The notes under the pieces were generated by a model. That model was not told the DNA's origin, did not search any database, and saw only the letters and a program-made list of their open reading frames with translations. Made by a program: the position numbers and the translations under genes. From the NCBI GenBank assembly GCA_900314985.1, contig OMXL01000016.1, forward strand, positions 1 to 50,786: 50,786 nucleotides of DNA, in the 5' to 3' direction. The DNA is from an uncultured Prevotellaceae bacterium. GTDB lineage: Bacteria > Bacteroidota > Bacteroidia > Bacteroidales > Bacteroidaceae. Position 1 is the first letter of the stretch. Each line of letters opens with the position of its first letter. Positions 1 to 7,671 of this stretch are shown in pieces.

Positions 1-58
1 AGCTGTATACGCAGTAAATTCTCTAGAGAATTTTGTGCGTATTAGCTGTTCCCGTCAG

Positions 59-94
59 AAAGTGGTACGACTTTTCAGAAAGTCCTACCACTTT
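59..94. repeat. Hairpin repeat, 16-bp arms
   Basis: Arms at 59-74 (AAAGTGGTACGACTTT) and 79-94 (AAAGTCCTACCACTTT) pair with one mismatch around a 4-nt loop. The hairpin sits between two copies of AGCTGTTCCC. It lies downstream of the toxin gene, so it could be a REP-like element or a transcript end. No gene is visible in 1-219; the small open frame there reads through repeats. Confidence 0.6.
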
Positions 95-170
95 TTCCCA
101 TATTAGCTGTTCCCATCGCCGTATCAGCTATTCCCGTTGCCAGGAACGCCCATCCCGCGCACGCGAACCG

Positions 171-197
171 CAATCAGAGGGACATCAATCAGAGGGA
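171..197. repeat. Two copies of CAATCAGAGGGA
   Basis: CAATCAGAGGGA occurs at 171-182 and 186-197. Related copies, direct or inverted, occur near 919-932, at 2310-2321 with an inverted partner just after it, and at 6954-6967 inside a coding region. All lie in the first 7 kb. Confidence 0.55.
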
Positions 198-219
198 CAT
201 TCCTTGATCCGCTTTTATC

Positions 220-528
220 TTAAATAGACTTGCGCAATTTGTCAGGATGCATACGCATATCCCAGAAAGCTGCAATACGCAAGATGTCGCCTTGAACATA
301 ATATACCAATTTATAGTAATCGTTGATAATAAGTGAACGATAACGTATCTTCCTGTCACTCAGCAATGGTTCAGGCGTACCACTCTCAGGATACTTTAAC
401 AGGCGTTTCTGCTTTTGCAGATACTTCTGGTGAAGATTTGCTGCAGCTCTTTCTCCTCCCATCTCATTATAATAGACGAGAATGCGGAGCCACTGATGTT
501 GAGCCCGTTTGGAGACTTCTACTTGCAT
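220..528 (-). CDS. RelE/ParE-type toxin of a type II toxin-antitoxin pair
   Basis: A 102-residue protein resembling ParE/RelE plasmid-stabilisation toxins. Features are an N-terminal helix (VEVSKRAQHQWLRILVYY), a middle stretch with YPESGTPEPLLSDRKIRYR, and a final strand RIAAFWDMRMHPDKLRKSI; the 'AFWDMRMHPDKL' ending is typical. RelE members act as ribosome-dependent mRNases and ParE members inhibit gyrase; which activity this one has cannot be read here. The start codon follows directly on the stop of the upstream 86-residue gene, an arrangement expected for antitoxin-first TA operons. Family assignment is strong; toxin activity is inferred. Confidence 0.8.
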   Translation of the reverse strand: MQVEVSKRAQHQWLRILVYYNEMGGERAAANLHQKYLQKQKRLLKYPESGTPEPLLSDRKIRYRSLIINDYYKLVYYVQGDILRIAAFWDMRMHPDKLRKSI

Positions 529-789
529 TTACCTAGTTGCGAAACTGTCTATTAATGCCTGGCATTGAACATTGAATTCGTCACCAGAAATAACATCACC
601 ACGCTCAAATTCCTTCTCAGACTCATCGAGATCGGACAGTGCCTCTTCCCAAGTCTGTAAAACAGGTGGAGTTGCGGTTTTCTCTTCAAGGGGCTCGATG
701 AGCTTCTCTGCCAACCACTTACGATTGCTGGCTGTCAGCGAGAGTCCCTGAAGATAACTCCAAAGGTTATTCATTGATACGGCATTCAT
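529..789 (-). CDS. Putative antitoxin paired with the RelE/ParE toxin
   Basis: A small acidic protein of 86 residues beginning MNAVSMNNLWSYLQGLSL. The C-terminal half is rich in Glu and Asp (EEALSDLDESEKEFERGD). The N-terminal 'LWSYLQGLSLTASNRKWLAEKL' block is common to Bacteroidales antitoxins next to ParE-like toxins. The upstream part of the open frame (790-843) runs into the promoter, so the start is placed at 789 or at the second Met at 774. It is transcribed first, from a TATTTTTG promoter at 815-822, and abuts the toxin gene. Antitoxin role is inferred from position and composition. Confidence 0.7.
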   Translation of the reverse strand: MNAVSMNNLWSYLQGLSLTASNRKWLAEKLIEPLEEKTATPPVLQTWEEALSDLDESEKEFERGDVISGDEFNVQCQALIDSFATR

Positions 790-814
790 ATTGTGCGTCG
801 TTTTGTTTCTGCTG

Positions 815-822
815 CAAAAATA
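815..822 (-). promoter_or_regulatory. -7 promoter element of the TA operon
   Basis: The reverse complement reads TATTTTTG, matching TAnnTTTG, 25 nt before the antitoxin start at 789. Confidence 0.6.
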
Positions 823-933
823 CAAAAAAATCCCGATACTCAAAAGAATAATGGGGAAAAATTTTGTACTTGGACTTACGGGGTAGGCTACATGTGATGC
901 GAATCACGGGATGGTTCCGACCCTTTGATTGCA

Positions 934-2073
934 TTAATAATATGTTGCCAACCACTCCGACAAGAAGAAGTCGTAGACACGATACCTGTTGTCAGACTGG
1001 GTGATAAGGTCGTTCTTTAATAGTAATTTGACTGCAGACTGGACGGAACTGGCCGAGTTTAGATTATACTTCTTGATGAACTTTACAGAGGTAATGTTCT
1101 GTGCTACACCTTCCTTAGCAATAGCCTGCAATACGGTTTTCTGCTTCGGAGGCAGATTAGATAGCAGATCCTTATAGCTCTGCTCTTGTGACATGATTAC
1201 ATTGTTACGAGCATCTTCTATCATGGATGTTTTGCAAGTTCCTCCTTCTGGGGTCAGCGCATAAAGCTCGTTCATCATCATTTGGACAAACCATGTGTAT
1301 CCCTCGTATTGCTGCCATACATGCTCTATGACCTCTGTTTCCACATGTTTGCTCCGCTCGTCAAACAGACTGATTGCAAACTGCTTGTAGGTGTCAATGG
1401 GTATGGGGTCAAGGCTCATACTGATGGCACTTTGGTAGAATGGTTTGGAGGGCGAGTTGAACATGTTGCTCATGACATGGCGTTTGCTGCCAGAAAAAAT
1501 AAATTGAGCGCGGTTGCATCTTTGTATCTTGGTACGCAACAGCGATTCAACATTTTTCTCTGTGTACTCACCGATTTGTTGAAACTCGTCAATGGCAATG
1601 ATACAAGGTTTGTCAGCCTCTTCTATATAGGTAAAAATCTCGTCGAGGGTCATCTGTGGAGCCTGAATGTCGCCTAACCCTAAGTCAAACGACGGGGCTC
1701 CGGTCATTGCATCCAATTTGAATCCGACGCGGAAAGAAGAAATAACCTGGAAGAACTTCTCTTTCCATTGTGTACTCAGGGGTTTCAGTTGTGTATATAT
1801 CTCTTTTCCGAAGGTATAGACAAACTCTGCTAATGACGTAGTAGCATAGATGTCAACGAAGAAGACATAATACTGATTTTTGACATCTTGTTGATTGAAG
1901 AAATGCTGAATCAACCCCGACTTCCCTATGCGTCGTGGAGAAATAAGAGCAACATCCCTGCCGTTTTCTATCTGTTTGTGCAGAAATGCAGTCTCTACAA
2001 CTCTATCGCAGAAGTACTTGTCAGACTGGTATTTACCCACAACAAAAGGATTATTTACTTCTTTCTCGCTCAT
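934..2073 (-). CDS. ATP-binding protein, archaeal-type AAA ATPase family
   Basis: A 379-residue protein. The Walker A motif is SPRRIGKSGL (Lys51-Ser52) and Walker B is CIIAIDEFQQI (Asp162-Glu163). This is the layout of the 'archaeal ATPase' (PF01637-like) branch of STAND NTPases common in Bacteroidetes. After the ATPase core, about residues 300-379 look like a winged-helix domain (PPKQKTVLQAIAKEG, SSVQSAVKLLLKNDLI). No nuclease motif is visible. The gene stands alone behind its own promoter at 2092-2099, next to a TA module and repeat-rich DNA, so a defence or mobile-element role is possible but unproven. Cellular function of this family is largely unknown. Confidence 0.8.
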   Translation of the reverse strand: MSEKEVNNPFVVGKYQSDKYFCDRVVETAFLHKQIENGRDVALISPRRIGKSGLIQHFFNQQDVKNQYYVFFVDIYATTSLAEFVYTFGKEIYTQLKPLSTQWKEKFFQVISSFRVGFKLDAMTGAPSFDLGLGDIQAPQMTLDEIFTYIEEADKPCIIAIDEFQQIGEYTEKNVESLLRTKIQRCNRAQFIFSGSKRHVMSNMFNSPSKPFYQSAISMSLDPIPIDTYKQFAISLFDERSKHVETEVIEHVWQQYEGYTWFVQMMMNELYALTPEGGTCKTSMIEDARNNVIMSQEQSYKDLLSNLPPKQKTVLQAIAKEGVAQNITSVKFIKKYNLNSASSVQSAVKLLLKNDLITQSDNRYRVYDFFLSEWLATYY

Positions 2074-2091
2074 GTCTTCTAAATTTTATTG

Positions 2092-2099
2092 CAAATATA
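2092..2099 (-). promoter_or_regulatory. -7 promoter element of the AAA ATPase gene
   Basis: The reverse complement reads TATATTTG (TAnnTTTG), 18 nt upstream of the start at 2073. Confidence 0.6.
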
Positions 2100-2184
2100 A
2101 TAATTATATCCATAATAAAATACCTTCTCTGCTTTTATTTGGCATTTTTTAACGAATTAAATGTATGTTAAGTGTTTTGCGAAA

Positions 2185-2220
2185 AAATACAGCTAAGCCA
2201 GCGCTGGCTTAGCTGTATTT
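2185..2220. repeat. 36-nt perfect palindrome
   Basis: Two 18-nt arms (AAATACAGCTAAGCCAGC and its exact reverse complement) meet with no spacer. It lies upstream of the ATPase promoter and could be a bidirectional terminator, a protein-binding palindrome or a mobile-element relic. Confidence 0.85.
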
Positions 2221-2310
2221 GGCATGCTAGTACAGCTCATTTTGCAATTATTTCCTTCATTGTGCTTGCATATTCGGAAATAATGCTTGTCTTTGCAGTA
2301 TAGACCAATC

Positions 2311-2331
2311 AATCAGAGGGACCCTTTGATT
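2311..2331. repeat. Imperfect palindrome AATCAGAGGG-A-CCCTTTGATT
   Basis: Ten-base arms pair with one mismatch around a central A. It is a head-to-head pair of the CAATCAGAGGGA motif seen at 171-197. Confidence 0.6.
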
Positions 2332-2342
2332 GAATCTGTCCC

Positions 2343-2370
2343 GCTTTGCTCTCTTCCAACCCTTGGCATA
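2343..2370. repeat. 28-nt direct repeat, copy 1
   Basis: Starts GCTTTGCTCTCTTCCAA and ends TTGGCATA; matches 2972-2999 at 27 of 28 positions. On the minus strand both copies read as Tyr-Ala-Lys-(Gly/Asp)-Trp-Lys-Arg-Ala-Lys, so they may be relics of a duplicated gene end. Confidence 0.7.
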
Positions 2371-2459
2371 CATTGATTGTTTAATCCAATAACGTTATAG
2401 ACTTATTGCTTATTGTGCGAAATCTGATTTTTCAATCAAAAACCTGTAACTCTGATTGC

Positions 2460-2793
2460 AATTTTTTTGCTATTAAAGATAATAAAAAGTGGCTTAAGCC
2501 TACATGATATATGTTAAGTAACTGATAGATAGGTGTTTGATGTATGTAGGCTTGCCTTTTGAGCCTACATAAAGGGTACATAAAATGGCGATTTTGGCCG
2601 TTTTTAGGATGTTATCAGACTGGTTACTGATAATTACCAGGCTGGTAACTCATTGTAACTAGGCTGGTAACTCGCTGTAACTAAGCTGGTAACAGATAGT
2701 AACTAGGCTGGTTTAAAATGCAGTATATCAATAAGTTAACATGCTTTATGTAGGCTTAGACCACTTTTTGACATTTTTGTGAGCAAAAAAATT
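2460..2793. mobile_element. 334-bp MITE-like inverted-repeat element
   Basis: The two ends, 2460-2505 and 2748-2793, are inverted copies aligned without gaps: a 12-nt block identical on both sides (AATTTTTTTGCT), a 12-nt diverged block, then 20 of 22 matches ending in AAGCCTACAT. Similarity continues inward to about 73 nt per arm (54 of 73 by hand count). The interior holds a 9-bp hairpin ATGTAGGCT/AGCCTACAT (2544-2570) and tandem 22-nt repeats (2614-2714). There is no open frame and no clear target duplication. It could be a MITE or a long-hairpin RNA locus. Confidence 0.55.
2614..2714. repeat. Tandem 22-nt repeat, four to five units
   Basis: Units start at 2614 (degenerate), 2636, 2658, 2680 and 2702 (partial). 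The consensus is close to ACTAGGCTGGTAACTCGCTG plus TA. They are contiguous with no spacers and lie in the centre of the inverted-repeat element. Confidence 0.8.
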
Positions 2794-2838
2794 CTGTGCA
2801 TAGACTCTTGCTTGTTCTGAGGTGCTAAGCAACAATAC

Positions 2839-2876
2839 AAAAAGAATGGCAAACTGATCTGTTTGCCATTCTTTTT
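2839..2876. terminator. Strong bidirectional terminator
   Basis: A perfect 16-bp stem (AAAAAGAATGGCAAAC paired with 2861-2876) with a 6-nt loop, A-rich on one side and T-rich on the other. It lies downstream of the minus-strand RHS operon and can end transcription from either side. Confidence 0.8.
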
Positions 2877-2971
2877 GTTTGAATAAGGTTCATAATAGGC
2901 CTGACTGCTATCCGTTCTAAGGCTCTGAGAAACAAATCTTTACAAATTCTGATGATTTTGAAGAAGGGACT

Positions 2972-2999
2972 GCTTTGCTCTCTTCCAATCCTTGGCATA
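2972..2999. repeat. 28-nt direct repeat, copy 2
   Basis: Second copy of the repeat at 2343-2370. The two copies bracket the inverted-repeat element and the terminator at a spacing of about 630 nt. Confidence 0.7.
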
Positions 3000-3155
3000 G
3001 TTATTTCTACTACTTTTCTTCTACCAAAAAACGGGAAACGCTGCTATTTATTGCCGCAGGAATCAAAAACCTCCCTATGATTCCCAGCTTCAATTGTTTA
3101 ACCGTCCAAACTTTGGGGTTCACTTCATCCGGCTGTCCCTCCGTGTTTATGATTG

Positions 3156-3725
3156 TCAGTTGCATGAACCATATACATTTGGACAATAATCTTTTGTCCA
3201 TCCAACAATTTTCTTTTCGTCTTTAACTATTACCGTTTTTATCCAATATTCTCCTTTATAAAGTTTATAATCAAGTACTGGGAATGCCTTGTTATTCGTT
3301 GTGGAATAGTTATCAAAACAGTCAGGATACTTGCCTGTTATCTTTATAAATGAACATAATAGACCTGGCATATGATATAGACTAACTATGCAGTTCTCAG
3401 GCTTTGTCCATCTTCCCCAAAACCAGACTCCGCATTGTTCTTTATCTACCCATCCAGTTATAGGAGCAATATTTTCTTCATTGATTGCAGTTATGCATAC
3501 CTTATACCTGTTGTTTGACTGTTCTAATATTTCTACATCGTGCCAGTTTTCTTTCTCAGTATCTTCTTTGACACTTGTATAACTAACTATAGTTGTGTCA
3601 TCAGCATAAACAGGAACACTGTTAGTTATTGCGTCTGTAAAAAAGACTACGAGGTTATCTTTTTGTGAAAATAACACCTGGCACTTCACAATGACAAAAA
3701 ATAAGATGGCAACTGTCTTTTTCAT
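3156..3725 (-). CDS. Secreted protein, putative immunity partner of the RHS toxin
   Basis: A 189-residue protein I do not recognise as a named family. It starts with a signal peptide (MKKTVAILFFVIVKCQVLFSQ) and then has SH3-like stretches with repeated Gly-Trp (ITGWVDKEQCGVWFWG, KIVGWTKDYC), ending in a Cys-rich YCPNVYGSCN. Its ATG overlaps the stop of the large RHS gene by 4 nt (ATGA), so the two are translationally coupled. Immunity genes normally sit just 3' of polymorphic toxins. An exported immunity protein fits a toxin acting in the periplasm, which matches the L,D-transpeptidase-like toxin tail. Role is inferred from position and export. Confidence 0.6.
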   Translation of the reverse strand: MKKTVAILFFVIVKCQVLFSQKDNLVVFFTDAITNSVPVYADDTTIVSYTSVKEDTEKENWHDVEILEQSNNRYKVCITAINEENIAPITGWVDKEQCGVWFWGRWTKPENCIVSLYHMPGLLCSFIKITGKYPDCFDNYSTTNNKAFPVLDYKLYKGEYWIKTVIVKDEKKIVGWTKDYCPNVYGSCN

Positions 3726-6700
3726 TTTCTTCTTAATATTACCTTAAATGGATTTCTTCCGACATGTTTCTCAAAATTTTCCATCTGTTGCGCCTTAATA
3801 AGAAGGCAACCTGTGGAAACAGCACCATTTGCAGTTCCACTATTATTTGTTCTATGAATGAAAATTCCATTCTTTTGACTCTTCGAATACCCATTTTTAT
3901 TTCTATTCCCATCAACCGTATTTATTGGACCACCATTTTCCAACATATAATGTTTGGGAATCACCCCCGTACCATTACTAGCCCTCCAAGAACCATCATA
4001 TACACCATCTTGTATAGCCCCATATTTATCAAAGTTTGAGGTCATTGTAAATGCTGTATAATGAGTTATGTCGTCAGCCCCTTTTGCTCCATACACGGTT
4101 GCAGTCGCATGCTTGGATCCTGGACCATCAAGGGTGTAGTCTTTTCCTAATTGTTCATCATAATAGCCATCGAAAGAAACAACTGTTTCTCCCAGATAAG
4201 TACCATTAATATTATTATTAGCCAGTTGTTCTTGTGATGTACAATCTGTATAATGTATTTGTGTTTGCCATGTTGTTTGGCCATTATTACAGCCAACAGA
4301 ATCTAAAGAAGAATACCAATCCCTTCCATCCGGGTCGAACTTATTCACAGGATCTCCTGCGCAATACGAGTATGGAGAAAAAGGATAGTACTTCTCTGCC
4401 AGCGGGTCCATACTTGTCCACATCGGTACACCAGCAACGTCAAACAATCTGGCACCGAAATCGTACATGTTCAGACCATTCTGCTTGTCCAGCTCCTTAC
4501 CTGTGAAACGGAAAGGATGCCAATTGTTGTCGGTCTGCTGTATGAGGGCAGGATCCTGTATCCTCATCTCGCTGCCATAGGGATAGTAGTTGATGGTTTC
4601 CTTAACGTTATTCTTACTATCTACCACCATCCTCGTACTACCCAAGTGGTCGGTGACGTAGTAGTTCCAGCTGGTCGGAGCGCCATTGGCGTCCAAGTCC
4701 ACATAACCTCCGTCGAACTGCCACATGAAAGGTTCGCCATCTCGCAGAATCAGACCGTCAATGTACAGGTCTGTAGTGGTCTTTCTGATATAGCCGTTTG
4801 TCTTGGGAATGGACATTACATGGCGGCTTGACAGCTTCCTGCCGTCTGAGGTGTAGTCGTTTCGGATGTACTTCGGCCTGTTGTTCACATTCTGGTTTAT
4901 CATGTATGCGTGGTGCCCGTAGTCATATGTAATGCTGTTAATGCCCCGGTTGCTGTCTTTGGTCAGGGCACCGTTGCTGTCGTACGCATACTCCACGTCG
5001 GCATCTGAAGCGTCATGGAAATCGAGCGCACCGTTGTAGTTCAAGACCTCAGCATCGTCTGTGACCTTCAACAGGCGGTTGCCGTCATAGCTGATGGACA
5101 GGTCGTCAATGAGCCCGAATGTGCCGTCGTTCTTCATGCCCCTACGCTGCAAGGATGTGATGGAGCCATTGGCATCGTATGAGACAATCTCATCATAATA
5201 CCCTGAAATCATCTTGGTGAAGGATGTGTAGCGAGCATCGGTCATTCGTCCGAGGTCGTCATAAGTATAATCATATCCGTGCAATTCGCCGTTACTGGTA
5301 TTCCGCCACCGCATGCTGCCGATATTTCCGCTGAACAGAGGAAACGTAGCATCCTCGCGTAGCAACTGTTCGCTGAAGCCACTTGGCGAGGATATGCCCT
5401 TCAGCCATCCATGCAGCGTGTCGTAGGTATATGTCATGTCAGCGGCTGTACCTGGGCGGTCGTTGGCAACAACATTGCCGAAGACATCATACCCGGGATG
5501 GCTGACGACCTGGCTACTCGTATTGCCGTTCTTGTCTGTATGGGTTACGGTGGTACTGGCCAACAGACGCGTGCCAGGGTGGTAGGTGTTGATTATTCTC
5601 CGCCTGGCTATGAGATATTTGGGATAGTCAATGTGCTTATACACGCTTTCCAGTACAGACGACACATCGCCCGCGAAGTTGTATGACGTATATACAGACT
5701 TCAGCCACTTGTCACCATAGGCACTGAGCTTGTAAGCCAAACGGCCTTTTGCGTCATAGTTATATAATTCAAAGTATCTTTTACCGTCGCCAGTAGAGAG
5801 GATTGTTGCAGTAGGCTTGCCCCTTGCCACCGATAATGACGGCTGCTTGGCATAGATGGAGTCGGCCCATATATTAAACAATGATACAAGATCCTGACGG
5901 CAGGCTGTATAGTCATCGTAGTAGTTCTTTACCTCTACTGCCTTGGCATTGTTCTCGCTGGCCACGCCACGTGTGCCGCTGATGGTCTGCAGCGTCAGGC
6001 GCCCGATAGCGTCATAGCGGTAGTTGCGGTAGAGTGACTGGCTACGCAAGTGCCCGTCCTGTTCCGACTGCAGGCGGTTGGCATTGTCGTACCAGTACTT
6101 TACTGGCTCACAGCCTGGCAGCTGTTTCTCTATGCAACGCCCTCTGTCGTCGTATTTGTACCGATACCAGTATTTAGACATCATCAACGAGTCGTTCTGA
6201 CACATGGGAGGGAGCACATAGCTCAGACGACCATAGGTGTCATATACATAATAGGTGTCATTATCCGTACCTCTGCGCTCGAGAATGGTATTCTCATGCA
6301 CATTAGTATATACTGTCATGCTCCGATCATCCTCATCGGTAGTTGCGCAACTCATCAGCATACCGTATGGATACGTGCCGTCACAAACCAGTCCACCATT
6401 GGAGTCCACAGAGTATTTCTTTACCACCTCTGCGGGCACCGCCAACCGATTCATTGTAACTAGGTGCTCTTCCCAGGCATCGCCGGGCTTTCTGCTACTT
6501 ATCAACTGCTGGAAATCATCATACTCACTCTCAAAGTATGTTAGATACTCACCATAGGTTCTTTTCCCTATCCTTGATACATCCACATCTTTAAGGTAAT
6601 CCAAACCTTCAACAGGAATAGGAGACCGCTGACACTCTGGCTTAAGTTGCGTAGTATACTCAGTTCTGGTTAAGATTGGAGTCTGTGTAGTGTTGCCGCC

Positions 6701-6898
6701 AACATCCACAGTCTCAGATACCACACCCAGCTCGTCGTAGTAGTCGATATGGCGCAAGAACGTCAGGCCGTCCTCGTCAAGAAAGGTCTTAGTCTGGATA
6801 TAGTTCATGCCAGAGCTTTGGGCTGTTGCACAGATGGGAATAAGCTGAACAACTAATAGATATAGTAATTTATTTATTATGGAACTATTTGGTAGCAT
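3722..6898 (-). CDS. RHS-repeat polymorphic toxin with L,D-transpeptidase-like C-terminus
   Basis: 1,058 residues: a signal peptide (LLYLLVVQLIPICATAQ), a Bacteroidetes RHS N-terminal region (DYYDELGVVSETV), many YD repeats (YDTYGRLSYV, YDYAGDV-like, YDANGSITSL) and the conserved RHS core end (DHLGSTRMVVDS, GKELDKQNGLNMYDFGARLFD, DPLAEKYYPFSPYSYC, DPDGR at about 855-859). The variable C-terminal 200 residues contain FIHRTNNSG (His1015) and AVSTGCLLI (Ser1028, Cys1031), resembling the H...SxGC signature of YkuD-type L,D-transpeptidases. A peptidoglycan-directed toxin is therefore inferred. It is the third gene of a four-gene operon, 5 nt after the lipoprotein gene. The delivery route is not evident. 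Confidence 0.75.
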   Translation of the reverse strand: MLPNSSIINKLLYLLVVQLIPICATAQSSGMNYIQTKTFLDEDGLTFLRHIDYYDELGVVSETVDVGGNTTQTPILTRTEYTTQLKPECQRSPIPVEGLDYLKDVDVSRIGKRTYGEYLTYFESEYDDFQQLISSRKPGDAWEEHLVTMNRLAVPAEVVKKYSVDSNGGLVCDGTYPYGMLMSCATTDEDDRSMTVYTNVHENTILERRGTDNDTYYVYDTYGRLSYVLPPMCQNDSLMMSKYWYRYKYDDRGRCIEKQLPGCEPVKYWYDNANRLQSEQDGHLRSQSLYRNYRYDAIGRLTLQTISGTRGVASENNAKAVEVKNYYDDYTACRQDLVSLFNIWADSIYAKQPSLSVARGKPTATILSTGDGKRYFELYNYDAKGRLAYKLSAYGDKWLKSVYTSYNFAGDVSSVLESVYKHIDYPKYLIARRRIINTYHPGTRLLASTTVTHTDKNGNTSSQVVSHPGYDVFGNVVANDRPGTAADMTYTYDTLHGWLKGISSPSGFSEQLLREDATFPLFSGNIGSMRWRNTSNGELHGYDYTYDDLGRMTDARYTSFTKMISGYYDEIVSYDANGSITSLQRRGMKNDGTFGLIDDLSISYDGNRLLKVTDDAEVLNYNGALDFHDASDADVEYAYDSNGALTKDSNRGINSITYDYGHHAYMINQNVNNRPKYIRNDYTSDGRKLSSRHVMSIPKTNGYIRKTTTDLYIDGLILRDGEPFMWQFDGGYVDLDANGAPTSWNYYVTDHLGSTRMVVDSKNNVKETINYYPYGSEMRIQDPALIQQTDNNWHPFRFTGKELDKQNGLNMYDFGARLFDVAGVPMWTSMDPLAEKYYPFSPYSYCAGDPVNKFDPDGRDWYSSLDSVGCNNGQTTWQTQIHYTDCTSQEQLANNNINGTYLGETVVSFDGYYDEQLGKDYTLDGPGSKHATATVYGAKGADDITHYTAFTMTSNFDKYGAIQDGVYDGSWRASNGTGVIPKHYMLENGGPINTVDGNRNKNGYSKSQKNGIFIHRTNNSGTANGAVSTGCLLIKAQQMENFEKHVGRNPFKVILRRK

Positions 6899-6903
6899 TA
6901 CTT

Positions 6904-7662
6904 TTATTCTTTCTTTTCAGAGTGCCTGTTTGTGTCATTGAAGGAATCAAAACTGTCCCTTTGATTGAATGATTTCTGATTTCTACTGTTTTTTTTCTTT
7001 ATTACTACCTTTCTAGAATTTACAATCTTTAGAATACTGTTATTAGAAAGTTTAGTTGCAGTAACAACTATATTCGATTTGTCTTTATTATTATCAGCAT
7101 TTGATTTTATAATGGTATTGTTTTCTAATCTGTTACAATAATTATTTGGCATTCCCCATTTGTGTATCAATTTGTCATACATTAGTTCTTCTTTAGAAAA
7201 GAAATTATAATAACCGCAAATACACCTTAGATAATAAATATTATTAGCATTTACTTGAATTCTTTTCAAATGATGATCATAACCATAAATACAAGTATCA
7301 TTACTCTCTGGTATGAAGATGTCTGGATATCCTAATGCAATTTTGACAGAATCATATTGAACAAACATCCTGCAATCTATATCTTGGTTATCAATATGTT
7401 TCTTATTATTAATAATAGACAAAACTCTATTGTATTCGCTGTCTTTTAAGTATAATACTGTATCTGTGTTTTTCTCCATGGCTTTTTCTGACACTTCCGT
7501 CAAGCTCTTCCTAATGGGAGATTCCCTCCATCCTGTATAATAAAATACGACGATGGAGTCCGTGCTATTTGTGCCCTCACAAGAGTTACTCTTACAAGAA
7601 AAGGCATTTAAAAATAAAATAGTAATCAAGCTGTAATATGCAATTTGATTTTTGTGATTCAT
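6904..7662 (-). CDS. Lipoprotein of unknown function, putative immunity protein
   Basis: A 252-residue protein with a lipoprotein signal (ITILFLNAFSC, Cys23), then no domain I recognise. The middle has LKDSEYNRVLSIINNKK and a Cys-containing patch (YYLRCICGYYNFFSKEELMYDKL). The C-terminal 60 residues are Lys, Asn and Ser rich and look disordered. Base composition is much more AT-rich than the core genes, suggesting recent acquisition. It lies 9 nt after the mini-RHS toxin and 5 nt before the large RHS gene, so its likeliest role is membrane-anchored immunity to the metallopeptidase-like toxin. That is positional inference only. A CAATCAAAGGGAC repeat copy falls inside its 3' part. Confidence 0.5.
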   Translation of the reverse strand: MNHKNQIAYYSLITILFLNAFSCKSNSCEGTNSTDSIVVFYYTGWRESPIRKSLTEVSEKAMEKNTDTVLYLKDSEYNRVLSIINNKKHIDNQDIDCRMFVQYDSVKIALGYPDIFIPESNDTCIYGYDHHLKRIQVNANNIYYLRCICGYYNFFSKEELMYDKLIHKWGMPNNYCNRLENNTIIKSNADNNKDKSNIVVTATKLSNNSILKIVNSRKVVIKKKNSRNQKSFNQRDSFDSFNDTNRHSEKKE

Positions 7663-7671
7663 TTTGTTTTA

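Larger units (their letters stand above)
2074..3155. other. 1.1-kb non-coding, repeat-rich region
   Basis: No convincing gene. In order it holds the ATPase promoter, a 36-nt perfect palindrome, a CAATCAGAGGG palindrome, one copy of a 28-nt direct repeat, a 334-bp inverted-repeat element, a 16-bp-stem terminator, and the second 28-nt copy just beyond the end of the RHS operon. Small open frames at 2975-3226 (+) and 3010-3201 (-) overlap the tail of the 189-residue gene and resemble nothing I recognise. Confidence 0.6.

Noticed and set aside
2614-2714. CRISPR-like look of the 22-nt repeats
   Set aside because: Units are contiguous with no spacers and no cas genes are present.
3010-3201. 63-codon minus-strand open frame beyond the secreted immunity candidate
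   Set aside because: It overlaps the 3' end of the 189-residue gene in another frame and lacks a credible start or recognisable content.
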